DNA of 64,000 bases from Diphasiastrum complanatum (Eukaryota > Streptophyta > Lycopodiopsida > Lycopodiales > Lycopodiaceae), in contig CM055108.1 of assembly GCA_029204225.1 (NCBI GenBank), positions 47,171,486 to 47,235,485 of the forward strand. Reading direction: 5' to 3'. The notes beneath the pieces are model-generated. The model had not been told where the DNA came from and did no database searches. It saw only the letters and a list, made by a program, of their open reading frames with translations. Numbering within the stretch: position 1 is the stretch's first letter; each line of letters opens with the position of its first letter. Of this stretch, positions 22,690 through 33,953 are shown piece after piece. The translations under genes and the position numbers were made by a program.

Positions 22690-23420
22690 TGAAAATTAAC
22701 CCTTGCATGACTGGCAGCAGCTCCAGGGTACTGTCCCAGACCTACATAGAAGCCTGCGAGAGTTAGTTCCAAGCAAATTGTGATAACCAGAGAAAAATCA
22801 TAAAAAATTCAAAAAACCCTTGAAAAAATTCAAAAAACCCTTGAAAAAATCCAAAAAAATTCAAATCTTCATAAGAACTCTCGTAGAGCCCTCTAAAGTT
22901 CCATCTCAGTGAGACCAGGACACAGAGAAGTTTGCGAGAGTTAGTTTGATATAAGTGCCTGTGCAAGAGTTCCAAGTGAAAAAAAGATGGGAAAGTACCA
23001 ATGAACCCTCGTACACAGCAAAATTTTCAGTTCCAGTGGTCAAGAACTCTCGCAGAGGATTCTGAAGCTCCATCTCAGTGAGACTAGGACACAGAAGAGC
23101 TTGTGAGCGTTAGTTTATTGTAGTGAGTAGAAAATTGAATTTAAGTGCAAAAAAATACTAAAAAGTGAAGATCCAGCAAATCCTTCTAGTAATAACTCTT
23201 GCAAATCCTCTCAATCGATTTAGAATGTCAATTTACATCATTGATGAAGCCTGCAAGAGTTAGTGTGAAGATGTGGTGAAGATCAAACCAGAAAAGTGGT
23301 TTTGAACCCTCGCAAACAGTGAAATTTTTTCTTCTTGCGAGAATTAACTCTTGTAGAGATTTCTATAGTGAGAGCTGACCCAGATCCAGCTACTGTGAGC
23401 CTTGCGAGAGTTACTTCCCA
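22690..23420 (+). repeat. Hairpin array in the Gypsy leader
   Basis: About six units, spaced roughly 70-180 bp, each with a left arm like AACTCTCGCA and a right arm like TGCGAGAGTT. Pairs of arm starts are about 22699/22753, 22876/22932, 23045/23101, 23204/23262, 23305/23335 and 23346/23402. Several units can pair over all ten positions. In the fourth unit both arms carry the same change (AACTCTTGCA with TGCAAGAGTT), which keeps pairing perfect. A short A-rich direct repeat (CAAAAAACCCTTGAAAAAAT) lies at 22809-22850. The array is in the untranslated leader, before gag. Confidence 0.65.
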
Positions 23421-23715
23421 GCAATCTGAAAGATATCAAATGTTTTACTTGCAAAAACAACTAAAGAACCCTCACACAGCCAACCCTCGCACAAGAGAAC
23501 CCTCTCAGACTAGATCAGTGGAAAGATCTGCATCAGATCCAGCTACTGTCAAAATCTCATGTCAATCAGTGCAAGGAGTAAAAAGTTATCAAAGAAAAAC
23601 CACCATAAAGGGCCTAAAATTCACTTTCAACCGATCAGATTGATCAGATCCTTAGAGATCCAGACTGCATCCTACTGTATAAGCGAGATCCAATCACTTT
23701 GGAACCCACCATCGA

Positions 23716-24877
23716 ATGAATCTGAGATTGGGACGATCAATAGCACGAAGGATAGCAAATCAAGCACCACACCTTCCCAGATTAGCAGTTGTGCAACAAG
23801 AGACAGAACCAGAACCAGCACCAACAGATCAAATGGGCCAACCCGTACCTGCCGCTCCCTTGCAAGCAGTCCGAAGAGCACCACGGATGAAAATACCAAA
23901 ATATGACGGATCATCAGATCCCATCCGATTCCTCCAGATCTATGAGCAAGCTTGTGAAATCTACGGTGAATGGACACCTGTGGAGAAGCTGATGCTGTTT
24001 TCCATGTCCTTATTGGCATTCAAAATTGGTTCTTCAACCTGTCAGAGGAAGAAAAATCCATCTAGGAAGCGGTTAGGATGGTTGTCATTACGTGCTTTAA
24101 ACCAAGAAAGTTCCTGGAAGACCCGTCCCTCCTGCTGAGCAAAGTCAAGATGGGAAAACGAGAAAGGGTCAAGGACTATATTGAGTGGGTCAAACACTTA
24201 CGATCCGAGTGTAGTGCAGCCCTAACTCCCGATCACGCGGCGATCATGTAGTTCCTAGCCGAACTACCACGAAGCATCAGAAGAAAACTGAAACGATGGA
24301 AGAAAACTGAAATCAACCACAGCGTATGGCCTTACCTGCTCCACTAGGGCCAGCCAATCAACAAGTGGCCCATGTAAACCTGACAGCAGCAGAACCAGAG
24401 ATGCAAATGCCACCTGAACCTGAGCAGCAGCAATGGTACGGACCAGAGGAACCATTTATGGATCCTGCCATAAATGAATATGTTACAGCCTATGCATCTC
24501 AAACTCAGCGTCAAGGTGAAAGAAATTACGGCTACTACGGATGTGGCGAAGGACACAAAATTGTAGAATGTCCCTACAAGGGACAATATACATCATTCTG
24601 TCGAGAATGCAGTTATGGACACTGTTTCAAGAATTGTCCATTTAAACCTGGGACCAGTGCACCTCTGAACTTCATTGCAATATACAACCAGCAGTTCCAG
24701 CAGGGATGCCATCGGAACGACATTCCACGCTCCTGTGTTAGCTGTTACGCGAGCACTAAGAGGAAGGAAGTGGCTCCCTCACCACCACCATTGGTCACTG
24801 ATGACCAACCCTCAACTTCAGCGCCATATCCGAATGTGAGGGAAGAAAGAAGACAGTACCAGAAAATAAGACACTAG
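23716..24877 (+). pseudogene. Gypsy gag, broken
   Basis: Starts around MNLRLGRSIARR and has the Gypsy gag motif MKIPKYDGSSDPIRFLQIYE near 23887, then (after a frame change near 24010) NWFFNLSEEEKSI, VKMGKRERVKDYIEWVKHLR and FLAELPRS, the retrotransposon gag core. Stops interrupt at 24063-24065 and 24249-24251. The C-terminal frame (24326-24877) has a proline/glutamine linker and two zinc-knuckle-like motifs, YGCGEGHKIVEC (first Cys replaced) and CRECSYGHCFKNC. The protein would package the element RNA. It is related to the minus-strand gag at 45056-45990. No protease, RT or integrase follows. Confidence 0.75.
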
Positions 24878-25408
24878 GTACAGAAAGCACAAGCGGAGGA
24901 AAAAGAGCAAGAAAGAGATAACAACTGCGGAACCTCCAGTTGGCGTCGAACGGGAACCGCAAATGGGCTCACCACTGCGCACTGATCAGAATGATCGGTT
25001 GCACGAACATGAACCACCTTTTCACATGGTGGAGGTCGAGGAACCACACACTGAAAGGCTTGCACTTTTACTGTCAACCCGTGTTAGTTTACCTGTTGCG
25101 CCGGCACCTCAAAGGGTGCTGGGACTTGAGCAGTTTCCCCAACACGCGCTTAAGTCTAACATTCATTTATCATGCACTTATGTAAAAGCCAACTCAGAAA
25201 CGTAACAAGCTTAACCATTCAGACTTAAGAAAACTGGAATCCCAACCAACCCGAAAGCCAACTCAGAATCTGTCCCCAAAAGGTAACCAAAGGCAAAGAC
25301 AAGCCACACATGAAACCCAAGGCATAGTGGTCGCCAAACTAACCAATTGGCATAGCGGCAAGCCCCATGTCGATGACAGGGACCCTTAGGCACCAGCGAT
25401 GCAAAAAG
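24878..25408. other. Remainder of the Gypsy internal region, no gene recognised
   Basis: Continues the same GC composition as gag and contains broken frames on the plus strand (24940-25205) that could be the decayed gag-protease linker. No protease DSG/DTG motif was seen. Confidence 0.4.
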
Positions 25409-26011
25409 GTTGTAGTAAGGGTCCTTCCACTTGGACCAGTACCAGAGGCGAAACCGAAATGGTAATCATCCCCAAGGATCAACTTTATTAGATTTGGAAG
25501 AGATTACATTCATACATAGACTGACCGATCTCGGGGCCACCAACACGTGCTGGGCATTGTGCCTGGCTTGTGCTGGTAGAGGGAGCTGAGACCTGGCGAC
25601 TGGATTCCTGGCGCTAGTTGAGCTGCCCAAGTTTCTGTCTGTCTGACACCCCCTCTAGTTCTGCTGTGATTCGGTGCACCCCCTCTGTTCTAAAACATAG
25701 TGCTTTTTGGTAAAGCACGCTTTTTGGGACTTAGTTTTTATTTTGCTGATTAAGCATGGCAAGCCTGGTAGAATCAGTCTGGCTCCCGGACATGGGTCCC
25801 GGGAACCGTCGCGGCGGCAGAATCAACTTGCTTCCTGACTAGGCCATGACTTGAGCTCCAGAGCTAGCTCATGACTTGTGACTACTTGACTGGCTCACCA
25901 CAGGTCGGAGACTCAGTCCTTGACATTCTAACTTGATCTGGGACCTTAGGGAGCGTCACCTCTTAGAGTCTTACAGGGCACGCTGGGTGCACCTGAGTCA
26001 GCTTTACAACA
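25409..26011 (-). mobile_element. Probable second Gypsy LTR (minus strand) with purine tract
   Basis: On the minus strand TGTTGTAAAGCTGACTCAGG begins right after a purine tract AACGAGGGGAGGA (26012-26024) and after GATGAGGACATCAGCTTTTT, the kind of sequence that ends Gypsy pol frames. That supports an LTR starting at 26011 and running to about 25409, where a TG/CA boundary is plausible. Its sequence differs from the 818-bp LTR family. The far boundary is uncertain and no partner LTR was found. Confidence 0.5.
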
Positions 26012-26024
26012 TCCTCCCCTCGTT

Positions 26025-26387
26025 TGAAAAAGCTGATGTCCTCATCAGGGCCAAACTAGACCTAGGACGTATGGCACGGGCTTAATTCACCGGCCTTAAC
26101 AACTTTGAATTAAGAAATACATTGGCAGTAGCACAAAAAAAGTTTAGATAAAGTTCACTTACGTAAAACCTGTGTAAAGCTGCAAGTGATTTATTGCCAA
26201 ACTTAAGAAAGATACCTGGAAGTTCCTTGAACTTCCGAATAGGCATGAATGTTTATGTAGGAGGCATGCCGCCAGGTAGTGCTTTGTGTGCCAATCTGGG
26301 AAAACGGCTATTGCGTTGGTTCTTCTGCAGATAATCTGCTAGTACTTCAGGGGCTCCCTCCTTAAGTTTGTCTTTTTCCATGGGCAA
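26025..26387. other. Junction DNA between Gypsy relic and mitochondrial segment
   Basis: About 360 bp with no gene. The right part (26253-26380, minus) is read through by a frame that enters the mitochondrial segment, but the frame is not conserved in the other two mitochondrial copies beyond the joint. Confidence 0.4.
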
Positions 26388-26648
26388 GCCGGAGAACGTG
26401 TTATTATTTTTCCACCTGGGACTTCGAATATCCAATAGGCTCATACCGTAGGGGTATGGATACACAATACTATTCATAGAGTGGTGTTGCATCCGATCCG
26501 TCATGAGCGGGCTAAGTTCGTCATGGCCCACTACCCCCAAATAAATAGAACCCTACAAGGGCACATCTATGCCAGTCAAATAAATTTGGTACCCCTTAGA
26601 CTATTTATTGGACTATCAGGAACCATCATCGGGGATGCCCGCCCTTCA

Positions 26649-26671
26649 GGGGGGGGGGGGGGGGGGGGGGG
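26649..26671 (+). repeat. Poly-G tract (23 G)
   Basis: Uninterrupted G run in copy C. The corresponding tract is 24 C at 37978-38001 in copy E and only 8 C at 62902-62909 in copy D, so it has expanded in some copies. It could form quadruplex structure or reflect assembly uncertainty. Confidence 0.85.
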
Positions 26672-26934
26672 CGCTAAGCTTGGAAGAGGACCACTCCTAC
26701 CCATTATCTAGATGGAGGGTCTTGGAGTGAACATTTGGCATATGAGGAGCATCTCCTCCCACAGAGATTACTTTGGACCTTGTCAAGCGAGTAGCACCAT
26801 AAAGCCGAACAATAGAGCTACTCGACTAGAAGGGGGTTGGGAGACTATGAGCGGTAACGTTCCTGAAGTTTCATCGAGAGGATCAGCGGAGGGAGATAGC
26901 CGCTTCTCTCATTTCCGCTCATTGTTATCACCCA

Positions 26935-27006
26935 TGGAGTATATCCAAGTGGTAAGGCATCGTTTTTTGGTACAGACATGCAAAGGTTCGAATCCTTTTA
27001 CTCCAG
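26935..27006 (+). tRNA. trnQ: Mitochondrial-type trnQ(UUG) relic, copy C
   Basis: A 72-base sequence with perfect 7-bp acceptor stem (TGGAGTA/TACTCCA), D-loop AAGTGGTAA, an anticodon loop containing TTG, and an intact T arm (AAAGG TTCGAAT CCTTT). It closely resembles plant mitochondrial trnQ from memory. Changes in the D stem (TCC for GCC) and anticodon stem suggest it is a nuclear fossil. Copies lie at 37691-37762 and 62565-62636. Confidence 0.7.
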
Positions 27007-27377
27007 CTTTATGCAATTATTATGAACTCTATGTTGGTCGAAGCCGCTACAAAGTACATGAATGTATTTTTAATTTCAATCTAATTCGTAAAAAGAAAAG
27101 CAAGCTAATGTTAGGAACTACGCAAGCCTCCCAACGAAGCCAGAATAGAACCTCTCCCACAGAAAAAATAAAAGGAATAAAGGGAGGGGGCAAGGTCCTC
27201 CCCATTTTCCCTATCCATAAGGGTGGGCTTCACCACCAACCAATGGTAGTTTCATTATGGTAGTAAACAAATGAAACAAGAGGTCAAATAATTGACTGTC
27301 TGAGAAAAAGCTACATAAAAACAAAAGCATTAGAAAGTGGCATGCTTGGACAAAAAAGAAAATAAGACCAAACATCA

Positions 27378-27402
27378 TGCAGTTGGTGGAGCGCTCGTGC
27401 TT
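27378..27402 (-). pseudogene. RING gene copy C, candidate exon 4 (truncated)
   Basis: Follows an acceptor (GTGTGCAG on the minus strand) and reads AGCACGAGCGCTCCACC, in phase with candidate exon 3, giving QARALHQLH. After about 25 bases the copy jumps to other DNA, where D continues differently. Exon status is inferred only from the splice sites and conservation between C and D. Confidence 0.4.
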
Positions 27403-27639
27403 CTGCACACATAATGCCAGTATTAATTAGTTCATATTTATCCAAATCTCTCAATTGTGTAGAGAAAAAGGTTACCTTTCTTTTCTAACTAGGAACAAAG
27501 CTACTACACAACAATTTTTCATAACATAGGTCTCAAGTCATCAAAAAGATAGAGCTAACAAGTGAGATACATATGATTCATGAAGAGAAAAATGATACTG
27601 ACACGTACTCAAAAACTAATGTTAAGTATTGATACGTAC

Positions 27640-27688
27640 GAGGTGAGCTATAATGCAAATGCAAGCCCGCATCCACTTGTCTTCGAAG
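27640..27688 (-). pseudogene. RING gene copy C, candidate exon 3
   Basis: 49 nt between an acceptor AG and a donor GTACGT, reading LRRQVDAGLHLHYSSP in phase with exon 2. It is conserved in copy D at 60283-60331 with both splice sites. I do not recognise this segment from known RFI2 proteins, so it may be a lineage-specific exon. Confidence 0.45.
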
Positions 27689-28942
27689 CTGTACGACAAA
27701 AGAACAACCAAGGAATATATCTAAAACTTTGAAAATGAGAAACTCCAAGAACGTCAATTTTCTTATTATGTGATTAGAAAAACAAATAAATTGGCTGGAG
27801 CAATCACAAAAAATCTCAACAATGGTTTCATTTTACAAAATATACACATTATCCTAAATACTTGACAATTGTTATATCATACAAACAACTCAACTCTTGA
27901 TTGATGGTCTAAATATTACGAAAGTTATCCATGCTTCAAAGAATACCAAGTGGAGAAATTAGAAGATACAAAAATCACCTGAATCTGACACCTTTGAAAT
28001 GGATTCTCCTTACTATTTGACTTGAACAAACAAGCAACAAAGGCGAAGTGACATAATGGGATACGAACATATAATGCTTACTGATTTTTGTTAGTACTAT
28101 AAAAAGATCGAAAGAAAAAAAGACAAAAACCTAATCATCTCTAGAATATTTCAGTGTGAGACTTCGTAGGTACTTTTATTTGTTAGCAATAAGTTGGGCA
28201 CAAAATTTACCCAAGATTAAGTGACACCTACAGACTATTGAAAGCATAATAAAATTGACGTAACCATAATAACCCACCAAGGCCTTGTTACAGCCAACCA
28301 GATCTTCACTTTAAACCACTTGTAGAAACAATATGTAGCACTTCAAAATGCATGTAGCTGAAAGCTCACCATTATTATTACTTACAACTTGTCATCTCTA
28401 ATTTGTCAAAGTATGTCAATTTCAATAGGAAATTGGTGTGTTCCAACTTTTTTTATTGCTCTTTCTTTTGCTTAAGTTGCAATATGTCTCACATTCTTAT
28501 CTTCATGCATTTTCCTTTCAGTTGATGTTGAGAAACTTTTTCTCAAGTCACCTTCAATTTTATGAAAGGAAATGATAAGTTTTTAAAGATTGGCTAACTA
28601 TAAATACGTTTCTCTTTGAGAATTCAAAACGTTTGGATAAGTTCTCCTTTGCATTGAGACTTCGTTGATTTTTTGTTGAAACATGAAAGCTTTATCAATG
28701 ACGATACTTTCTACCTATGTTTCGTCATTATCTTGTGTCCAAGAAAACCAAAAGTTTAGATATACAAGCCAGCAATTTTGATCAATCACGTTTTACAAAC
28801 AAATTATATTTAAACATGAAATGATTGATGATGTATGCATGCCTAACTATGTGACATCAAGCAAATGTTATGAAACTATCTAGAAGTATTGCAACTAATT
28901 AGAAAAGAGCATGCAAGAAAGATGCACAAATTAGGTTCTTAC

Positions 28943-29112
28943 ATAGTCTTCATTCGATTGAATTACATCAATTATTCCAGCAAACAAACCGTCCATTGAA
29001 GAATTTTCCAAACAATGACTGCCATTTGCATAAAGCCATTGTCCTTCTTCAATACATCGACAATTTGGACATTGCATTGACCCTTTTGCATTAAGTGCCG
29101 ATCCTATACAAT
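28943..29112 (-). pseudogene. RING gene copy C, exon 2 (second half of RING finger)
   Basis: A 170-nt exon with acceptor TTGACAG and donor GTAAGA. It encodes DCIGSALNAKGSMQCPNCRC then IEEGQWLYANGSHCLENSSM and so on to SNEDY. It supplies the RING ligands C (DCIGS) and the CPNC pair, and the QWLYANG stretch typical of RFI2-type proteins. It differs from copy D by two residues in this exon (L/F and C/R). Exon 1 is missing upstream, since copy C is cut at the Gypsy LTR (33135), so this is a gene fragment. Confidence 0.75.
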
Positions 29113-32100
29113 CTGTCAACAATCCATGGTTTTAGTACAATATTCAAGATGTTAGAAATAATTCAACAATTGATTTTATTCAAGCTAAAATGCATTATTG
29201 ATAATACAGCATTTGTAAATTAGAGAAAGGAAAAAGCATAGGCATTTCATGCATATTATGATTTATTACCAGAAAATTTTGTCAATTGGTCATATAAATT
29301 GCAATTCCAAAACTACATGAGCCCACCATGTTCATACAATTGTTGTTCTAGTTGGTATTGTTTGGAGCAAAAACAAATAAGACTCCAAACAATGAAAAAG
29401 TTATATTTGATCTTTATCTACCAATTTGGTGAGTCAGTGAAAGATATATGCTCAATCATAGACACAAATATATGCTGAATCAGATTTTTTTCTAGGCATA
29501 AAAAAAGCTACCCACAAAATGAAGGACCACAGTACCATGGATGGAACAAGTCGTAAGTAAGACATCATTTCCACTCAAGAGTAGATGAAGGTCATAAGCA
29601 TAAAGATATACTAGAAACGTAACTAGACTTGGTTTCATAGATAGGTTAAGTTTTTTCATCAAACTTTAGAGCATTTGGTTCAACTTTCGAGTTACCAATA
29701 AATGCAACATTGAAGAATGACTTTGACTCCAGAAAATCAACAATACAAGGACACAAAAGTCGGCAAAAGAACTTGAATAACACTTGCACAGACAAATAGC
29801 TGCTACCCCTGTTTACAGGTAACCACAAAGAGCAAGTTACCATTGTTAGACTGTTTGATTACCTTGTTCTTGGTAATATTGTAAAAACCACATCTTGAAT
29901 GTAGATGAACAATGTTAGGCTTCAGTCGTGTGACCGTCAATGACAAGGCAAAACCCACAGCAGGTGAGTAGGTGAACACCAGTAGCGAGTACAACTCATG
30001 CCCAGTTTAGGCACCTTTTGAAAGCATTTTGAAGAAAGGTCAATTCGTAGAGAAGGCAGGTCACAGGGGAAGCAGCAAAGAAATGACTAATTTCCTTTGG
30101 AATCAGGCAAGTTTTCAGCAAAAGTTTTGGGCCTCCAAAAGTTGATTTGTTAGTGAGCTAGGGAAGCATCTTTTCAGCCATCAACGGCTGATCTAATAGT
30201 AATGTCAACAGCAGCCATAAATTGCTGGAAAAAGAGTTACAAAGGTCAGGAATTTTGACCTAAAAGACAGCAGACCAGGAAAATCAGCGACTAAGGAAGC
30301 TGAGAAATCACAACAAACTTTCACAAAATCTGCTTGAAATTTCAGCGATTGGAGGGTAGCTGACCAGTGATTTCCACTACTGAAATTTTTCAGCCAGAAA
30401 TCAATCCAAATTTCCAAAAATTCTGACTCCTAGAAAGGCAGTAGATTTGCTCCCTACAAAATTGGATTCATTAGCGATTGAGGAAGGGCCGAAATTTGCT
30501 CCTGTTTCAGCCATCAATTCAAGGGTTCCAGTGAACTAAGAGCAGCCATCAAGATCTGAAATTCAACTTTCTAACAGTGAGTTTTGGCAGCAAGCAAATC
30601 TTCAAGAATCGGAGTGTTTTGTGGTTTCCTATCAGTGAATTGAGCCAGCCAAATGGAGTAGCTAAATCTGAAATTTGCCTACTTCTTTCTACCACAGATT
30701 TGAGGCAGCCCGAAGGGAAAAAAATTCAATCATTCCTAAGTCACGTCTTCTAGAGATATCCCTTCCATGCTACCAACTATTCAAGAATCAGATAATTTTT
30801 GTACATGATCCTCGTAATCTTCCTCCTGCAACTCAACAGTACCATGCATAACGTTGTCCATATCATGGAAGCAATCTACTTACATGAAAAATCAGCTGAC
30901 CCTTGAAAAAATCAGGGAGGTCGAGCTCATATGCAACTTCTCCAACCTTAACAATAGCAATATGTGGTCCAACTTTGGACATTTGTTAGCATGTAGAATC
31001 TAGTCCTTAAGAAAAACTAATTCCATGTATTAAAAGTGGAAGAGTTTTCTATGTTGACCCACGTAGCGCTTACTCAATCTTGGTCTCACTTCATCTTTTC
31101 TTGGGCAAAAAATCAAGTTTTCTACATATATAATGTCTTTGCACTCTCTACTTTACCATTGATGAGATAGTGTGGTTCATATCCATACGTCATCATCAAA
31201 GGACACGTAACAATGGTTGAATGCTTTTTCTTTTGTAAGCAAACTCCAAGACTGCGAGGTATGTCCCTCATTCAGCCTGGATCTAATAAATACGTGAAGA
31301 ATATCCTTGACCACTTGGTTCACTCATCTATTCAACTTTTCCATTTGATTGTAGTGAGTCTCAACTACTCATGGCCAATTATGGTCCGTAGCTATCCCAA
31401 ACCTTAATCAGAGTCCATAGAAATGAAGCTTTTGTTAGCATGTAGAATCTAGTCCTTAAGAACTCGAAGAAAAACTAGGTCCATGTATTAAAAGTGTAAG
31501 GGTTTTATATGTTCAATCTTGGTTTCACTTCACCTTCTCCTTGGCAAGAAATCATGTTTTCTACATATATGATGTCTTTGCACTCTCTACTTTACCATTG
31601 ATGAGAGTGTGTGGTTCATATCCAAATATACTAACATATCTATTCATACTATAATCAAAATAATTTTCATTAAAAATAAATTGATATCATGAAAACTCTG
31701 TAACCTTTGAAAAACAAGATAGATGAGCAATCCCAAAGATCAAAATCATATGAAAACTTAAGGAGAAATGTGCATACCTAGATTCAAACAAAAGACACAA
31801 CAAATATTGTAGATTGCTACATGTATCTATGAATGTAATTTCTAAAGATGACATCAATAGGCATGCAACGTACCTGTTGAGAATCGTAGACTTGTTATAT
31901 CCTACAAGAATGCATAGGGAAGAACCTTTCCTCATCACAAGAGTTTGTAATAGACTATAACTAGAAATTCTCGTAACACAAGGGAGAGAGCTTAGTTCAC
32001 AAGAGCTGATTTCCTAATGTATATACTATGTAATTTGTTTGATATTAAGCTGACTTCTATTTGCATAGGAAAATGAATATACATACCAAACGACTACGAA

Positions 32101-33134
32101 TTATCGTCAGCATTTAGTATTGCATACCCATGCCACTGCTTACCTAGTAAGTCGCTTTGGCACTGCCCTTAGTAAGTTGCCGCTTGCCAATAAGTTTGAA
32201 CTCAATGCATACATTAGATTTGCAAGTTTCTTAGGCGCTCATTGAAATATGTAACAATCTCAACTTGTACACAAGGATTTTTGGTATGTGCCCAGCTATG
32301 TTCCTTTGGGAAGAGAGGATCCTTTCTAGTTATTAGTGAGAATGAAAACATCATATGTCATGCATCTCTATCGTGGGATGGGAGAATACAAAAAAGGGTG
32401 TTCGACATGCTTAAGGCTACTTTGGGAAATTGAAGAAAGAAAAGTCTTTTCAAATAAAATAAAAAAGAAATGGACGGACCCACATTGAAAAAAAGGATCC
32501 ACTATAAATATGCAATCTTTCTCTTCTTATCATTTGTAAAACTCAAAATGCCCATAGATGTTCTCCCCTTGATGTAGCTTGCTCATGCAGAACAAAGAGG
32601 AAGAAAGGCACAAAAAAAGATTATACATAACTACAAATTTCAAAGAAAAAATTCTATATTACCTAGAAGTAGTTGTCCACATACTAAGAGGTAAAACGAT
32701 GTGGACTACAAACAAGTGTGATGCTAACTGGTAATAATAGGAGTCACTAGTTATATTTCTAGAATGGCAAAGTCATATATATTGCATGCATTAAAGACAA
32801 CTACATACAAGCTTCTCGTGCATGTAAGGTCTTCATATCCCAACTCTGTAAAGCCGAAATAATCTTTGCAAAGGGTATCATCTATAGCACTTGGGTTTAA
32901 AGGTTGGTTTTCTAGCCACAACTAGCACGCTCCTCTTCCTAAAATGGACAAGGTTGTTTGTGTCAAGCATAGTGCAAAATATCGCTATGGATTTAATCAT
33001 TTTATTTGCCTAGTAGTCAAAAGAGTATTGAAAATCCGACAAGTAGAGCAGAATCACCTATTCAAATCAATTGTTGAAGAAGGGTTACTCATGTTTCGAA
33101 AATAACCTTGAACAAAAAAAATAGTATCTATTGT
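29113..33134 (-). other. RING gene copy C, intron 1 (3' part)
   Basis: Inverted match of D 55853-59688. It contains the small LTR-bounded relic at 30984-31624, a stretch near 29990-30850 rich in repeated CAGC/GCTG words, and otherwise non-coding AT-rich DNA. Several frames are shared with D but none shows a known domain or a protein-like pattern of change. Confidence 0.6.
30984..31624 (-). mobile_element. Miniature LTR-bounded Gypsy relic in intron (copy C)
   Basis: Two direct repeats of about 200 bp (30984-31185 and 31433-31624), with TG...CA ends on either strand, enclose only about 247 bp. The minus strand of the interior reads ETHYNQMEKLNR, VNQVVKDILHVF, which resembles the Gypsy integrase motif around HPQTDGQTERVN. 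It looks like an internally deleted Gypsy element. Copy D holds the same relic at 57433-57912 with a shorter interior. No target duplication or clear primer site was seen. Confidence 0.5.
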
Positions 33135-33953
33135 TGTAGGGTCGACGATCTCGCGTAGTATAGTCCTCCCGCCTGTCAACAAGGGTTAGATCACTGGATA
33201 GGTACTTAACTATGCATAGATGCTATTTTCAGTTAGTTTCCTACTTTCTCCCTTAACTCTACTAACCACTAACACTACTCTCCCTTAACTCTACTCCTCT
33301 ACACTAACATTCATCATGATTGTAGGTGAAAGGAAGGGGATGATTAGACAAGATGGAGGGGAAAGAAGATAGAAGAGAGAGATAGAGGGAGGCTGGAGGT
33401 TAGCTCAAATGCACATTGTACTTGCTAAAGGAGTAACATAAACTATTGAAACCAAAAAGCATGAACTTGAAAGCAATAGAAAACAACAAGAGTAATAGCA
33501 AGCATTGAATTGCAAATGAGGATGCGTCTCTTTCAAAATTGGTGGAGTTTCCTCCTTCTCATTAAGCATGAAAATAGGATACAAATTGTGCCTTTTTATA
33601 AAATGGGGAAGGCCCTTGCCCCTCAATCCTATTGGCTAATATTCACAATGATCCTATCCATTCATCTTGGACCCAACTTGATCCAAGGGTCCACAAAAAG
33701 TATATTGGTAATCACAAGATTCATGTGAGTCCCAATTTGGACCCAACTCTAAAAAATAATCTCTAAGTTTAAAAATGACTTTGGGCCTCTAGTTTTATTT
33801 TAAATCCAAGGCCCAAGTCAAGTTTATTTTATTTACAACTTTACTTGCGTGCTCATTGGGCCATGGTCTTACGCGCGCAGGATGCCATGCCCTCGAAACA
33901 CATTTTATTGAATGATTTTATTTATTTACACTTTGTTGGGAATACCCCCAACA
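33135..33953 (-). mobile_element. Gypsy LTR (818-bp family), minus strand, at the edge of copy C
   Basis: An 819-bp LTR of the family at 19777 and 21569, from TGTTGGGGGTATTCCC (33953) to CGACCCTACA (33135). On its downstream side the flank ACAATAGATACT is the same as that of the solo LTR in copy B, so it is the same insertion event duplicated. On the other side it meets unrelated DNA with no matching ACAAT, so it is either the 3' LTR of a longer element or the point of the rearrangement. Confidence 0.85.

Larger units (their letters stand above)
26388..27243 (+). other. Nuclear mitochondrial DNA segment (NUMT), copy C
   Basis: GC-richer DNA with a sharp boundary, found also at 37441-38995 and 62335-63556 in the opposite orientation. 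It contains a sequence very like plant mitochondrial trnQ(UUG) (26935-27006). Long open frames here are shadows of non-coding mitochondrial DNA: they run through the tRNA sequence. A run of 23 G at 26649-26671 stands where copy D has 8. Mitochondrial origin is inferred from the tRNA and from composition; I did not recognise a protein gene. Confidence 0.65.

Noticed and set aside
26935-27006. Functional nuclear tRNA-Gln gene
   Set aside because: Sequence is of mitochondrial type with damage to the D and anticodon stems, lies within a mitochondrial DNA fossil, and one copy has lost the anticodon.
26712-27263. A 183-codon frame over the mitochondrial segment (also 37584-37955, 62458-62829, 62841-63251 on the minus strand)
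   Set aside because: The frames run straight through tRNA-like sequence, lack any domain, and are disrupted by indels between copies.
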